7,951 bases of DNA from Ferrithrix thermotolerans DSM 19514 (GTDB taxonomy: Bacteria > Actinomycetota > Acidimicrobiia > Acidimicrobiales > Ilumatobacteraceae). The notes under the pieces were generated by a model, which saw only the letters and a list, made by a program, of their open reading frames with translations, had not been told where the DNA came from and made no database searches. The translations under genes were made by a program, and so were the position numbers. Positions within the stretch are counted from its first letter, which is position 1; the number at the start of each line of letters is the position of its first letter. The stretch is from contig CAMCUE010000049.1 in the NCBI GenBank assembly GCA_945878705.1, forward strand, positions 1 through 7,951, given 5' to 3'. Below, in pieces: positions 1 to 6,631 of this stretch.

Positions 1-414
1 CACAACATTGAAATGCGTCCTGGTCAAGGTGGCAAAATTGCTCGCTCGGCCGGCATGGCAGTTCAGTTGGTCGCAAAAGAAGGTTTGTATGCAACTTTGC
101 GAATGCCATCAAGCGAAATGCGTCGCGTACCAATCGACTGTCGTGCAACTGTTGGCGAAATCGGAAACTCAGAACACGAGCAGATCAAAATTGGTAAGGC
201 CGGTCGTAATCGTTGGAAGGGCGTTCGTCCACAGTCTCGTGGTGTTGTAATGAACCCAGTTGACCACCCACTTGGTGGTGGCGAAGGAAAGACTTCTGGA
301 GGTCGTCCACCAGTTTCTCCATGGGGTAAGCCAGAGCGTCGTACTCGCAATAAGAACAAGTCGTCGCAACAAATGATTGTTCGTCGTCGTCGATCCGGAA
401 AGGCACGAGGTTAA
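1..414 (+). CDS. rplB: 50S ribosomal protein L2, C-terminal part (5' end outside window)
   Basis: L2 is a primary 23S rRNA-binding protein needed for subunit association and for a functional peptidyl transferase centre. The reading frame is open from base 1 and encodes the last 137 residues, about half of a usual 270-280 residue L2. It shows the [13 protein letters not shown] segment, the MNPVDHP loop that reaches toward the peptidyl transferase centre, VSPWGKPE and a basic tail ending [10 protein letters not shown]. The loop reads HPLGGGEGK where most bacteria have HPHGGGEG; the first His (His229 in E. coli numbering) is kept. [12 protein letters not shown] also has Pro where mycobacterial L2 has His. 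The gene ends in TAA three bases before rpsS, and a GAGG at 407-410 inside it probably serves as the rpsS ribosome binding site. Identity is certain; the start lies outside the window. Confidence 0.98.
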   Translation, partial: HNIEMRPGQGGKIARSAGMAVQLVAKEGLYATLRMPSSEMRRVPIDCRATVGEIGNSEHEQIKIGKAGRNRWKGVRPQSRGVVMNPVDHPLGGGEGKTSGGRPPVSPWGKPERRTRNKNKSSQQMIVRRRRSGKARG

Positions 415-417
415 ATA

Positions 418-720
418 ATGTCACGCAGTCTTAAAAAAGGTCCGTTCGTTGACGAGCACCTTCTCAAAAAAATAGATGCAATGAATGCAAGTGGCGATCG
501 AAAAGTCATCAAGACTTGGTCCCGTCGAAGCACGATTATCCCCGACATGCTTGGACACACATTTGCAGTGCATGACGGACGCAAGCACGTGCCGGTTTAT
601 ATCAGTGAGTCAATGGTCGGACACAAACTTGGCGAATTCTCACCAACACGAACATTTAGATTTCACCAAAGTCAAGAAAAAGCAGCTGCGGCAGCAGCTG
701 CATCAGCAGGCAAGCCATGA
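418..720 (+). CDS. rpsS: 30S ribosomal protein S19
   Basis: S19 sits in the head of the 30S subunit, pairs with S13 and contacts the A-site finger of 23S rRNA. The 100-residue product starts [16 protein letters not shown] and contains the family core [20 protein letters not shown] (residues 31-50), followed by [18 protein letters not shown] (57-74) and the TRTF motif. The usual length is about 92. The extra C-terminus is low-complexity: seven alanines (89-95), then SAGKP. The ATG lies 3 bases after rplB, with GAGG at 407-410 spaced 7 bases away. The TGA stop overlaps the rplV start as ATGA, so the two are probably translationally coupled. The poly-Ala codons form a perfect inverted repeat, listed separately. 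Confidence 0.98.
   Translation: MSRSLKKGPFVDEHLLKKIDAMNASGDRKVIKTWSRRSTIIPDMLGHTFAVHDGRKHVPVYISESMVGHKLGEFSPTRTFRFHQSQEKAAAAAAASAGKP
682..701 (+). repeat. Perfect 8-bp inverted repeat in the poly-Ala codons of rpsS
   Basis: Two copies of GCAGCTGC (682-689 and 694-701) are separated by GGCA. The 8-mer is its own reverse complement, so the copies are both direct and inverted repeats and could form an 8-bp stem with a 4-base loop in the mRNA. The element ends 15 bases before the rplV ATG and 6 bases before its weak AGG ribosome binding site (708-710). It lies in a run of GCN alanine codons, which favour such pairing by composition alone, so a regulatory role is only a possibility. Confidence 0.6.
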
Positions 721-1283
721 CCGGTCCAAAACTAAACGAAGCAACGCGAGTTGCTGGAGTATCGAGTGGTTTTCGCGCTTCGACGCGATTTGCTCGATTG
801 TCACCGTCAAAAGTTCGCGTGGTTTTGAATCTTGTGCGTGGCATGGATGTTAAATCAGCCGACGACTTGTTGCGTTTAACAGATCGCGACTCAGCACACA
901 TCGTGCGCAAGTTGCTTGCTTCGGCAATCGCCAACGCAACAAATAACTTTGAGCAAAATGCTGAAGAGCTTTACATCAAGGCATGTTTCGCTGATGCAGG
1001 CCCAACGCTCAAGCGTTTTCGTCCACGCGCCAAAGGTAGCTCCGCTGCAATTTTTAAGCGCACCAGTCACATCACGATCGTTGTCGACAAATTGAGCGAT
1101 GCTGCGCTCGCAATTCGCGAAACACAAAGTGAATCACGCGGTGGAGCAGAGTCTGCTCGTCGTCGAGATCGCGTTGAAGCAAGTCGCGCACGCTCACAAA
1201 AATCAAAGCCAGCAGCAACAGATGCCGATGCAAATGCAGATGCGCCAGTTGATGCCGAAACTCAAACAGCGACGGAGAATTAA
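717..1283 (+). CDS. rplV: 50S ribosomal protein L22 with long C-terminal tail
   Basis: L22 binds 23S rRNA; its globular domain lies by the exit of the nascent-peptide tunnel and its beta-hairpin lines the tunnel constriction where macrolides act. The core is at about residues 19-125: [19 protein letters not shown] (25-43), then the hairpin segment [12 protein letters not shown] (96-107) and [11 protein letters not shown] (113-123). The product is 188 residues against about 110-115 in E. coli. The surplus is an N-terminal stretch of roughly 18 residues and a C-terminal tail (about 126-188). The tail is Arg/Ser-rich at first ([20 protein letters not shown]), then Ala/Asp-rich ([15 protein letters not shown]). 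Long C-terminal tails on L22 are known in mycobacteria. The start overlaps the rpsS stop (ATGA), and the TAA stop directly abuts the rpsC ATG. Confidence 0.97.
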   Translation: MTGPKLNEATRVAGVSSGFRASTRFARLSPSKVRVVLNLVRGMDVKSADDLLRLTDRDSAHIVRKLLASAIANATNNFEQNAEELYIKACFADAGPTLKRFRPRAKGSSAAIFKRTSHITIVVDKLSDAALAIRETQSESRGGAESARRRDRVEASRARSQKSKPAATDADANADAPVDAETQTATEN

Positions 1284-2165
1284 ATGGGCCAAAAGATTAA
1301 TCCGTACGGCTTTCGCCTCGGTGTAACAACGGACTGGAAGAGCAAGTGGTTCAGCACAAAGGACTACAAGGCGTATCTCACCGAAGACTGGAAGATTCGC
1401 GACTATCTCAAGGTGCAACTTTCGGATGCTGCTGTCAGTCGCATCGAAATCGAACGAACTCGCGACAAACTTCGAATTGACGTGCACACTGCGCGCCCAG
1501 GAATCGTCATCGGTCGCAAAGGACAAAAGGCCGAGGAGCTTCGCGCCGGCTTAACAAAACTCACGGGCAACAACAAAGTACAACTCAACATCACAGAAAT
1601 CCGTGATGCAGAACTTGACGCAGCTCTCGTTGCTCAAGGAGTTGCAGATCAACTTGTCAACCGAATCGCTTTTCGTCGTGCGATGAAGCGTGCGGTGCAG
1701 AATGCGCAGAAGCAAGGCGTACAAGGTATTCGAGTGCAGTGTTCAGGCCGACTTGGCGGAGCAGAAATGTGCCGTCGCGAGTGGTATCGCGAAGGTCGGG
1801 TTCCACTACACACACTCCGCGCCAATATTGATTACGGCTTCCGTGAAGCAGCAACGACTTCTGGTCGCATCGGTGTCAAAGTTTGGCTGTACAAAGGTGA
1901 AATTCTTCCTTACAAATCACAGACCGACGACCGCATCACTCGCGAAGCGGCGATGGCTGCAGGTGAAACATCTGGTCACTCAGATGCTGCGCGAAAAGTT
2001 GTCACTTCAGCCGGACCAAAGCCAGCAGATGTTGAAGATGTCGCATTAGTGCCTCTAGTCAAAGAAGCAGATCCAGAGTTCGAGCGATTGTTGGACGAAG
2101 AAGAAGATATTCAGCGTCGAAGTCACGACAGTCACGAAACGCCTCATTTTAAGCGAGAGGGATAA
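1284..2165 (+). CDS. rpsC: 30S ribosomal protein S3 with acidic C-terminal extension
   Basis: S3 forms part of the mRNA entry site with S4 and S5 and contributes to ribosomal helicase activity. The product has 293 residues: the N-terminal segment [13 protein letters not shown], a KH domain with the GIVIGRKG loop (73-80, GxxG at 77-80), and the C-terminal domain with SGRLGGAEM (154-162), [18 protein letters not shown] (168-185) and [13 protein letters not shown] (194-206). E. coli S3 has 233 residues, so about 80 residues after LPYK are extra. The extension is mixed-charge, with an acidic patch near 262-275 ([13 protein letters not shown]) and a His-containing end. The ATG has zero gap to rplV, with GGAG at 1274-1277 spaced 6 bases. 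Extended S3 proteins are common in actinobacteria. Confidence 0.98.
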   Translation: MGQKINPYGFRLGVTTDWKSKWFSTKDYKAYLTEDWKIRDYLKVQLSDAAVSRIEIERTRDKLRIDVHTARPGIVIGRKGQKAEELRAGLTKLTGNNKVQLNITEIRDAELDAALVAQGVADQLVNRIAFRRAMKRAVQNAQKQGVQGIRVQCSGRLGGAEMCRREWYREGRVPLHTLRANIDYGFREAATTSGRIGVKVWLYKGEILPYKSQTDDRITREAAMAAGETSGHSDAARKVVTSAGPKPADVEDVALVPLVKEADPEFERLLDEEEDIQRRSHDSHETPHFKREG

Positions 2166-2171
2166 GTTGTC

Positions 2172-2588
2172 ATGTTAGAACCACGCAAAGTTAAACACCG
2201 CAAGCAACATCGCGGTCGAATGGCTGGAGTCTCAAAGGGAGCCAACGAATTGGCTTTTGGTGAGTACGGCATTCAAGCTCTTGAACCAGGTTGGATCACT
2301 GCACGCCAAATTGAAGCGTCGCGAATCGCGATGACTCGTCACATCAAGCGCGGTGGAAAAGTTTGGATCAACGTATTTCCAGACAAATCCGTTACAAAAA
2401 AGCCAGCCGAAACTCGCATGGGTTCTGGCAAAGGAAACCCAGAGTTGTGGGTAGCAGTTGTCAAGCCAGGTCGAGTTTTATTCGAATTGTCATACCCAAC
2501 TGCAGCAACTGCTCATCAGGCGCTTAGCCGTGCAGCCCAAAAATTGCCAATCAAGACACGCATTATCTCTCGAAACGAGGCGATCTGA
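2172..2588 (+). CDS. rplP: 50S ribosomal protein L16
   Basis: L16 binds 23S rRNA near the A-site tRNA elbow and is needed for late 50S assembly and peptidyl transfer. The 138 residues match the normal length of 136-140. The start [17 protein letters not shown] is typical of the family, followed by [20 protein letters not shown] (32-51), [11 protein letters not shown], and the conserved [11 protein letters not shown] loop before [13 protein letters not shown]. The loop keeps the Arg that is hydroxylated in E. coli L16. The start follows rpsC by 6 bases; a GAGGG run at 2157-2161 serves as a likely ribosome binding site. The TGA stop is separated from the rpmC ATG by one base. Confidence 0.98.
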   Translation: MLEPRKVKHRKQHRGRMAGVSKGANELAFGEYGIQALEPGWITARQIEASRIAMTRHIKRGGKVWINVFPDKSVTKKPAETRMGSGKGNPELWVAVVKPGRVLFELSYPTAATAHQALSRAAQKLPIKTRIISRNEAI

Positions 2589-2589
2589 T

Positions 2590-2808
2590 ATGACACGTGA
2601 ACTGACAGAACTTCGCGAAATGGATCTTGCAACTTTGGTTGAAGAGTTGCGCGCCACAAAGCAAGAAGCGCTTAATCTGCGTTTTCGTAATGCAACTGGC
2701 CAACTTGATGACACTGCTGCGATCACCAAAGCACGTCGTCAAATCGCTCGAATCAGCATGTTGATTCGTGAGCGAGAAATTGTCGCCGCAGAAGCCGCAG
2801 GGAAGTGA
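2590..2808 (+). CDS. rpmC: 50S ribosomal protein L29
   Basis: L29 is a small helical-hairpin protein at the exit of the nascent-peptide tunnel, next to L23, where trigger factor and the signal recognition particle dock. The 72-residue product ([11 protein letters not shown], then [20 protein letters not shown] and KARRQIARI) is of ordinary length and lacks the extension known from mycobacterial L29. An in-frame ATG far upstream (2458) lies inside rplP and is not used: the ATG at 2590 sits 9 bases after a GAGG (2577-2580) and gives the usual N-terminus. It follows rplP after one base. Its TGA overlaps a GTG that could start rpsQ. Confidence 0.96.
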   Translation: MTRELTELREMDLATLVEELRATKQEALNLRFRNATGQLDDTAAITKARRQIARISMLIREREIVAAEAAGK

Positions 2809-2816
2809 GCAAAATT

Positions 2817-3098
2817 ATGAGCGATACAACAAATTCAGCAGCACCAGAGCGCAATCTCCGCAAATCGCGAGAGGGCGTTGTCGTGTCAAGCAAAATGAAC
2901 AAGACGATTGTGATTGCAATCGTTGAGCGTATTCGTCACCAAAAGTACGAGAAGTTCATCACTCGAACAAAGAAACTTTACGCACACGACGAGACCAACG
3001 ATGCAAAAGTCGGCGATCGCGTTCGTGTAATGGAGACCCGACCTATGTCAAAGCTCAAGCGTTGGCGAGTAACTGAAATCTTGGAGCGTGCAAAGTGA
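2817..3098 (+). CDS. rpsQ: 30S ribosomal protein S17
   Basis: S17 is an OB-fold primary binder of the 16S rRNA 5' domain. From the ATG at 2817 it has 93 residues; the core includes [18 protein letters not shown] (18-35), [17 protein letters not shown] (43-59), [18 protein letters not shown] (66-83) and [10 protein letters not shown]. The first 15 or so residues are a variable lead. A second in-frame start, GTG at 2805, would add MSKI and overlap the rpmC stop by 4 bases (GTGA), the junction used by the next gene. An AGGGAA at 2799-2804 touches that GTG, too close to serve it, and lies 12 bases before the ATG, so I prefer the ATG without certainty. The TGA stop overlaps the rplN GTG. Confidence 0.95.
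   Translation: MSDTTNSAAPERNLRKSREGVVVSSKMNKTIVIAIVERIRHQKYEKFITRTKKLYAHDETNDAKVGDRVRVMETRPMSKLKRWRVTEILERAK
3083..3086 (+). promoter_or_regulatory. Ribosome binding site for rplN (GTG start)
   Basis: GGAG lies 8 bases before the GTG at 3095, inside the last codons of rpsQ. The spacing is good and the translation from this GTG begins with the family-typical [16 protein letters not shown], so the site supports the non-ATG start. Confidence 0.7.
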
Positions 3099-3463
3099 TT
3101 CAACAAGAAACCCGCCTTCGCGTCGCTGACAACAGCGGAGCCCGCGAAGTTCTCGTAATCAAGGTGCTCGGTGGTACTCGCCGTCGTTATGCATCTATTG
3201 GTGATGTGTTCATCGGAACAGTGAAAGATGCAATTCCTGGCGCTGCCGTTAAAAAAGGTGAAGTAGTGCGTTGCGTCGTTGTGCGTGTTGCCAAAGAAAA
3301 GCGTCGTCCAGACGGCAGCTACATCAAGTTCGACGAAAACGCAGCAGTGCTGATCAAAGACGATCTCACCCCGCGCGGAACTCGAATCTTTGGTCCAGTT
3401 GGTCGCGAGCTGCGCGATAAAAAATTCATGCGAATTGTTTCGCTCGCCCCGGAGGTTTTGTGA
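3095..3463 (+). CDS. rplN: 50S ribosomal protein L14
   Basis: L14 binds 23S rRNA at the subunit interface, near L19, and forms intersubunit bridge B8; the silencing factor RsfS docks on it. The 122 residues equal the usual length. The sequence starts [20 protein letters not shown], continues with [21 protein letters not shown] (21-41) and [16 protein letters not shown] (53-68), and ends with the family signature [18 protein letters not shown]. The start codon is GTG and overlaps the rpsQ stop by 4 bases (GTGA), which suggests translational coupling. The next in-frame Met is near the C-terminus, so the GTG start is secure. Confidence 0.98.
   Translation: MIQQETRLRVADNSGAREVLVIKVLGGTRRRYASIGDVFIGTVKDAIPGAAVKKGEVVRCVVVRVAKEKRRPDGSYIKFDENAAVLIKDDLTPRGTRIFGPVGRELRDKKFMRIVSLAPEVL
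3451..3455 (+). promoter_or_regulatory. Ribosome binding site for rplX
   Basis: GGAGG, the strongest Shine-Dalgarno match seen in the window together with the one before rplO, lies 9 bases before the ATG at 3465 within the end of rplN. It decides this start over an upstream in-frame ATG at 3390, which would add 25 residues foreign to the family. Confidence 0.8.
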
Positions 3464-3464
3464 A

Positions 3465-3767
3465 ATGAAGTTTAAAAAAGGCGACAGTGTCATCGTGATT
3501 GCAGGCAAAGACAAAGGCGCAAAGGGCGTCATCTCTGCGGTCCTCCCAGCCAAGGGAAAAGTTATTATTGACAACGTCAACGTGGCCAAACGCCATTCAG
3601 TTGCGCGTGGACGAACCACTAAGAGCGAGATCATTGACAAGGCAATGCCGATTCACGCTTCAAATGTGATGATTGACCAAGGTGGCAAGCCTTCAAAGAT
3701 CGGATACAAAGTCGATAAAAAAGGCAAGAAAGTACGAATTGCTAAAAGCACCGGAGCAGAAATCTAA
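3465..3767 (+). CDS. rplX: 50S ribosomal protein L24
   Basis: L24 is an early assembly initiator of the 50S subunit and sits by the tunnel exit. The 100-residue product starts with a KOW motif, [21 protein letters not shown] (residues 1-21, continuing into VISAVLP), followed by [13 protein letters not shown] (32-44) and the conserved [11 protein letters not shown] stretch (60-70). The length is within the family range of about 100-105. The ATG is one base after the rplN TGA. The TAA stop shares its last A with the rplE ATG (TAATG), a typical coupling junction. Confidence 0.98.
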   Translation: MKFKKGDSVIVIAGKDKGAKGVISAVLPAKGKVIIDNVNVAKRHSVARGRTTKSEIIDKAMPIHASNVMIDQGGKPSKIGYKVDKKGKKVRIAKSTGAEI

Positions 3768-4375
3768 TGACAACTAAAACAGTTTCTACACCACGCATGA
3801 AGGTGCACTACCTCAACACTGTGCGCACAGATTTAATGAAGCAATTAGAGTTGACCAATCCAATGCAGGTTCCAACGATCTCAAAGATCGTAATCAACAT
3901 GGGTGTTGGTCGTGCCACTCAGCAAGCATCACTTCTTGATGGCGCTGTTGCTGACTTAACTGCGATCTCGGGGCAAAAGCCGCTGATCACAAAGTCACGA
4001 ATTGCAATTGCATCATTCAAACTTCGTGAAGATCAGCCGATCGGTTGTAAGGTCACGATGCGCGGAGACCGGATGTGGGAGTTCTTCGATCGTTTGTTGT
4101 CAGTAGCGATTCCTCGAATTCGTGACTTCCGCGGTTTGTCGGGTCGTTCATGGGACGGAAACGGTAATTACACATTTGGTCTCACCGAGCAACTTATGTT
4201 TATGGAAGTGCGCGTCGATCAAGTTGACGTTCCTCGCGGAATGGACATCACAATTGTCACGACCGCGAAAGACGATCTTGCAGGCAAGGCTCTGCTTGAT
4301 GCATTCGGTTTCCCATTTCGCAAGGGTGAAGAGCCAACTTCAGTAACTAAAGCCAAGAAATCTAAGAAGAAATAG
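3767..4375 (+). CDS. rplE: 50S ribosomal protein L5 with lysine-rich C-terminal tail
   Basis: L5 carries 5S rRNA into the central protuberance with L18 and contacts P-site tRNA. The 202 residues contain [14 protein letters not shown] (37-50), a [20 protein letters not shown] segment (69-88), [18 protein letters not shown] (93-110) and the long signature around [19 protein letters not shown] (121-139), then [12 protein letters not shown] and the FGFPF end. The family is usually about 180 residues. The surplus is a short N-terminal lead and a tail, [12 protein letters not shown]. An internal Met at residue 11 is an alternative start, but the ATG at 3767 has GGAG 10 bases upstream (3753-3756) and overlaps rplX by one base. 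The gene ends in TAG, followed by a 38-base gap in which I see no hairpin. Confidence 0.97.
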   Translation: MTTKTVSTPRMKVHYLNTVRTDLMKQLELTNPMQVPTISKIVINMGVGRATQQASLLDGAVADLTAISGQKPLITKSRIAIASFKLREDQPIGCKVTMRGDRMWEFFDRLLSVAIPRIRDFRGLSGRSWDGNGNYTFGLTEQLMFMEVRVDQVDVPRGMDITIVTTAKDDLAGKALLDAFGFPFRKGEEPTSVTKAKKSKKK

Positions 4376-4413
4376 TCGTCAGAGTCACAGGAACTATCGG
4401 AGACCTACTTAAC

Positions 4414-4599
4414 ATGGCAAAAAAATCACTAATGATCAAAGCAGCAAAAAAGCCTAAGTTCAAGGTACGTAGCTACACACGTTGTCAACGATGTGGTCGC
4501 GTGCGTGCGGTATATCAAAAATTTGGACTATGCCGTATTTGCTTCCGCGAGCTTGCGCACGCTGGTGAGATCCCTGGTATCACAAAGGCAAGTTGGTAA
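4414..4599 (+). CDS. rpsN: 30S ribosomal protein S14, zinc-binding short form (type Z)
   Basis: S14 binds 16S rRNA in the 30S head and is a late assembly protein. This 61-residue form has four cysteines at 24, 27, 40 and 43 (C-X2-C-X12-C-X2-C), the zinc ribbon of the C+ type; the zinc-free C- paralogues are about 90-100 residues and lack it. [11 protein letters not shown] and [18 protein letters not shown] are typical of the family. GGAG at 4399-4402 lies 11 bases before the ATG. The spc-operon position between rplE and rpsH is standard. Bacteria with this form often keep a zinc-independent copy elsewhere under Zur control, which cannot be judged from this window. Confidence 0.98.
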   Translation: MAKKSLMIKAAKKPKFKVRSYTRCQRCGRVRAVYQKFGLCRICFRELAHAGEIPGITKASW

Positions 4600-4605
4600 A
4601 CCGTC

Positions 4606-5007
4606 ATGATGACTGACCCAATCGCCGACATGCTCACACGTATTCGCAACGGCAACGTTGCGATGCGAGACGAAGTGATGATGCCTGCGTCTAAACAAAA
4701 ATCTGCACTCGCCGAAGTTCTTAAGCGAGAAGGTTTCATTTCTGACTATTCAATTGCTCAAGACTCCGAGGGTCCTGGAAAAGTGCTCAAGATCAGCATG
4801 AAGTACGGTCAAGATCGTCAGCGAACAATTTCTGGAATTAAGCGCATTTCAACTCCTGGTCTTCGTGTTTATCGCGGTGCAACAGAAGTACCACGAGTTC
4901 TTGGTGGCCTTGGCGTTGCAGTTCTTTCTACAAGTCATGGACTTATGACCGACCGCGAAGCGCGCAAGCGCAACGTTGGTGGCGAAGTCATGTGTTTCGT
5001 GTGGTAA
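4606..5007 (+). CDS. rpsH: 30S ribosomal protein S8
   Basis: S8 binds helix 21 of 16S rRNA and nucleates the central domain; in E. coli it also represses the spc operon by binding its mRNA. The 133 residues are normal for the family: [14 protein letters not shown] near the N-terminus, [17 protein letters not shown] (75-91), then the C-terminal signature [20 protein letters not shown] (108-127) and the ending VMCFVW. Two ATGs stand side by side (4606 and 4609). I chose the first because S8 proteins commonly begin [10 protein letters not shown], but the second is equally possible. No good Shine-Dalgarno lies upstream; the gene begins 6 bases after the rpsN stop and may depend on coupling. I did not recognise an S8-binding mRNA mimic. 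Confidence 0.97.
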   Translation: MMTDPIADMLTRIRNGNVAMRDEVMMPASKQKSALAEVLKREGFISDYSIAQDSEGPGKVLKISMKYGQDRQRTISGIKRISTPGLRVYRGATEVPRVLGGLGVAVLSTSHGLMTDREARKRNVGGEVMCFVW

Positions 5008-5021
5008 TTCAAGAGTCGAAC

Positions 5022-5025
5022 GGAG
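5022..5025 (+). promoter_or_regulatory. Ribosome binding site for rplF
   Basis: GGAG lies 7 bases before the ATG at 5033, in the 25-base rpsH-rplF gap. It selects MSRIGKSAI as the N-terminus over an in-frame ATG at 4976 inside rpsH. Confidence 0.7.
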
Positions 5026-5032
5026 CAATCAA

Positions 5033-5575
5033 ATGTCACGCATAGGAAAATCTGCAATCGCAGTGCCAACAGGGGTTGAAGTTTCGATCTCTGGCGCAGC
5101 GGTCACAATCAAAGGACCAAAAGGCACTCTCAAGCGCGAACTTCCAGTTGGTGTCTCTGCGCGTCGCGAAGAAAATAATTTAGTCGTTGAGCGGATAAAT
5201 GACGAGCGCGATTCACGATCGCGTCACGGACTCAGTCGCACATTGTTGTCGAACATGATTATTGGTGTCACCGACGGTTACACCAAAGAACTTGACATTC
5301 AAGGCGTCGGTTACCGCGCCGAAGCGCAAGGCCCAAACAAATTGAAACTCGCGCTTGGCTTTTCGCATCCGATCGTTTACACCGCACCAGACGGAGTGAC
5401 TTTTGAAGTGACGGCCCAGACAAAGATTGTGGTCAAGGGAAACGATAAAGAAGTTGTCGGTCAAGTTGCTGCGAATATTCGCAGCATGCGCAAACCAGAG
5501 CCTTACAAGGGCAAGGGTGTGCGTTACTTGAATGAGCGCGTTCGTCGAAAGGCCGGCAAGACCGGCAAGAAGTAA
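5033..5575 (+). CDS. rplF: 50S ribosomal protein L6
   Basis: L6 binds 23S rRNA near the sarcin-ricin loop, by the factor-binding site, and is required for late 50S assembly. The 180 residues match the family length (175-180). Two homologous domains are visible: the N-terminal one starting [17 protein letters not shown], with [10 protein letters not shown] at 24-33, and the C-terminal one from [11 protein letters not shown] (88-98), with [20 protein letters not shown] (131-150) and the hallmark [11 protein letters not shown] (155-165). The end is basic ([10 protein letters not shown]). The gene follows rpsH by 25 bases and is followed by a 28-base gap to rplR. Confidence 0.98.
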   Translation: MSRIGKSAIAVPTGVEVSISGAAVTIKGPKGTLKRELPVGVSARREENNLVVERINDERDSRSRHGLSRTLLSNMIIGVTDGYTKELDIQGVGYRAEAQGPNKLKLALGFSHPIVYTAPDGVTFEVTAQTKIVVKGNDKEVVGQVAANIRSMRKPEPYKGKGVRYLNERVRRKAGKTGKK

Positions 5576-5588
5576 CAACAGGAAAACT

Positions 5589-5592
5589 GGAG
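5589..5592 (+). promoter_or_regulatory. Ribosome binding site for rplR
   Basis: GGAG in the 28-base rplF-rplR gap lies 11 bases before the ATG at 5604. It favours that start over an in-frame ATG at 5532 inside rplF, whose extra 24 residues do not look like L18. Confidence 0.55.
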
Positions 5593-5603
5593 ATTTAACT
5601 TTT

Positions 5604-5972
5604 ATGACTAGTGCAGCAGAAAAACGACACACCGGCCGATTGCGCCGTCAACGCCGTGTGCGCAAGAAAATTCATGGCACCGCCGATCGACCACGCTTGG
5701 CTGTGTTTCGAAGCAACAAACATCTTTCAGCACAATTAATTGATGACGATGCCGGTCGAACAATCGCAGCAGCGTCTTCGCTTGAGGCAGATTTGCGAAA
5801 AGCAGGTTCTGGTTCAACAGTTGAGGCTGCAGCACGAGTTGGCAAAGCAGTTGCTCAGCGCGCCAAACAAATCGGAATAAAGAAAGTTGTATATGACCGC
5901 GGAGGATTTTTGTACCACGGTCGTATCGCAGCGGCAGCGCAGGCTGCTCGAGAAGAAGGCTTGGAGTTCTAA
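5604..5972 (+). CDS. rplR: 50S ribosomal protein L18
   Basis: L18 binds 5S rRNA and, with L5, attaches it to the central protuberance. The 122 residues agree with the family (117-122). A basic N-terminus ([14 protein letters not shown], 12-25) precedes the core with [20 protein letters not shown] (28-47). The C-terminal half has [20 protein letters not shown] (79-98), then [19 protein letters not shown] (99-117) and GLEF at the end. The TAA stop is immediately followed by the rpsE ATG, and the GGAG inside its last codons (5963-5966) probably serves rpsE. Confidence 0.98.
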   Translation: MTSAAEKRHTGRLRRQRRVRKKIHGTADRPRLAVFRSNKHLSAQLIDDDAGRTIAAASSLEADLRKAGSGSTVEAAARVGKAVAQRAKQIGIKKVVYDRGGFLYHGRIAAAAQAAREEGLEF

Positions 5973-6629
5973 ATGAGTAATGTCACCCCAGTTCCAGCAG
6001 TTCCAGGTGCAGAAGTCACCGACCGACGCGAGCGTCGCGATCGTCGTGAACCACGCGAAAAGCGCGAGCCACGACCGCCAGCAAAGGTCGGCGAAATCGG
6101 CGACTCACGAGTCGTGCACATCAATCGCGTCGCCAAAGTTGTTAAGGGCGGTCGGCGATTTTCGTTCACCGCACTCGTCGTAATCGGCGATCGCAATGGT
6201 CGTGTTGGTCTTGGATACGGCAAGGCAAAAGAAGTTCCACTGGCAATTCAAAAAGGAACAGAAGAAGCCAAGCGAAATATTTTTCATGTCGCCCTCGCAG
6301 GAACAACGATCACGCACGCAACAATTGGTGTTAACGGCGCAGGTCGCGTAATGCTCAAGCCTGCAGCGCCAGGTACTGGTGTTATCGCTGGTGGTGCTGC
6401 ACGAATCATTCTTGAAGAAGCCGGAATTAAAGATGTACTTGCAAAGGTACTTGGTTCGCCAAATGCGCTCAACGTTGCTCGCGCAACTATCAATGGTCTC
6501 AAGGGATTACAACGCCCAGACGAAGTTGCAAAGCGTCGCGGAATACCAGCAGAAGATTTCGTTCCAAAAGGAATGCTGCGGGCCTACACCGAGCGTCAAA
6601 AAACTATTTCAAGTCTCGGAGCTAAATAA
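5973..6629 (+). CDS. rpsE: 30S ribosomal protein S5 with charged N-terminal extension
   Basis: S5 lies at the mRNA entry channel with S3 and S4 and affects decoding accuracy; its N-terminal loop is the site of spectinomycin resistance changes. The 218-residue product has a long lead (1-38) that is unlike E. coli S5. It is almost pure Arg/Glu/Asp/Pro at 17-36 ([20 protein letters not shown]). The double-stranded RNA-binding domain follows, with [20 protein letters not shown] (51-70) and [18 protein letters not shown] (72-89). The C-terminal domain has [20 protein letters not shown] (134-153) and [10 protein letters not shown]. The loop VVKGGRRFS looks intact; I see no obvious resistance change. 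Mycobacterial S5 is also extended. It starts directly after the rplR stop, with GGAG 6 bases upstream. Confidence 0.98.
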   Translation: MSNVTPVPAVPGAEVTDRRERRDRREPREKREPRPPAKVGEIGDSRVVHINRVAKVVKGGRRFSFTALVVIGDRNGRVGLGYGKAKEVPLAIQKGTEEAKRNIFHVALAGTTITHATIGVNGAGRVMLKPAAPGTGVIAGGAARIILEEAGIKDVLAKVLGSPNALNVARATINGLKGLQRPDEVAKRRGIPAEDFVPKGMLRAYTERQKTISSLGAK

Positions 6630-6631
6630 TC

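Noticed and set aside
485..853. Plus-strand open frame across the rpsS/rplV junction
   Set aside because: It runs out of frame through two certain genes and its composition is that of a frame-shifted ribosomal gene.
1144..1158. Short inverted repeat GAGCAG-AGT-CTGCTC inside the rplV tail
   Set aside because: A 6-bp stem in repetitive coding sequence, away from any start site, and with no T-run; probably chance.
2978..3640. 220-codon open frame on the minus strand across rpsQ, rplN and rplX
   Set aside because: It lies entirely opposite three conserved ribosomal protein genes, shows no recognisable domain and no own ribosome binding context; it is explained by codon bias of the plus-strand genes.
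4376..4413. Possible S8-binding or other control element in the rplE-rpsN gap
   Set aside because: No stem-loop resembling the 16S helix 21 target was recognised; only the rpsN ribosome binding site is supported.
5213..5632. 139-codon open frame on the minus strand opposite rplF and rplR
   Set aside because: It is antisense to conserved genes and resembles no family I know; a shadow frame.
5969..6223. Minus-strand frame rich in Arg, Ser and Pro opposite the rpsE lead
   Set aside because: The composition is the mirror of the Arg/Glu codons of the S5 extension, so no independent gene is supported.
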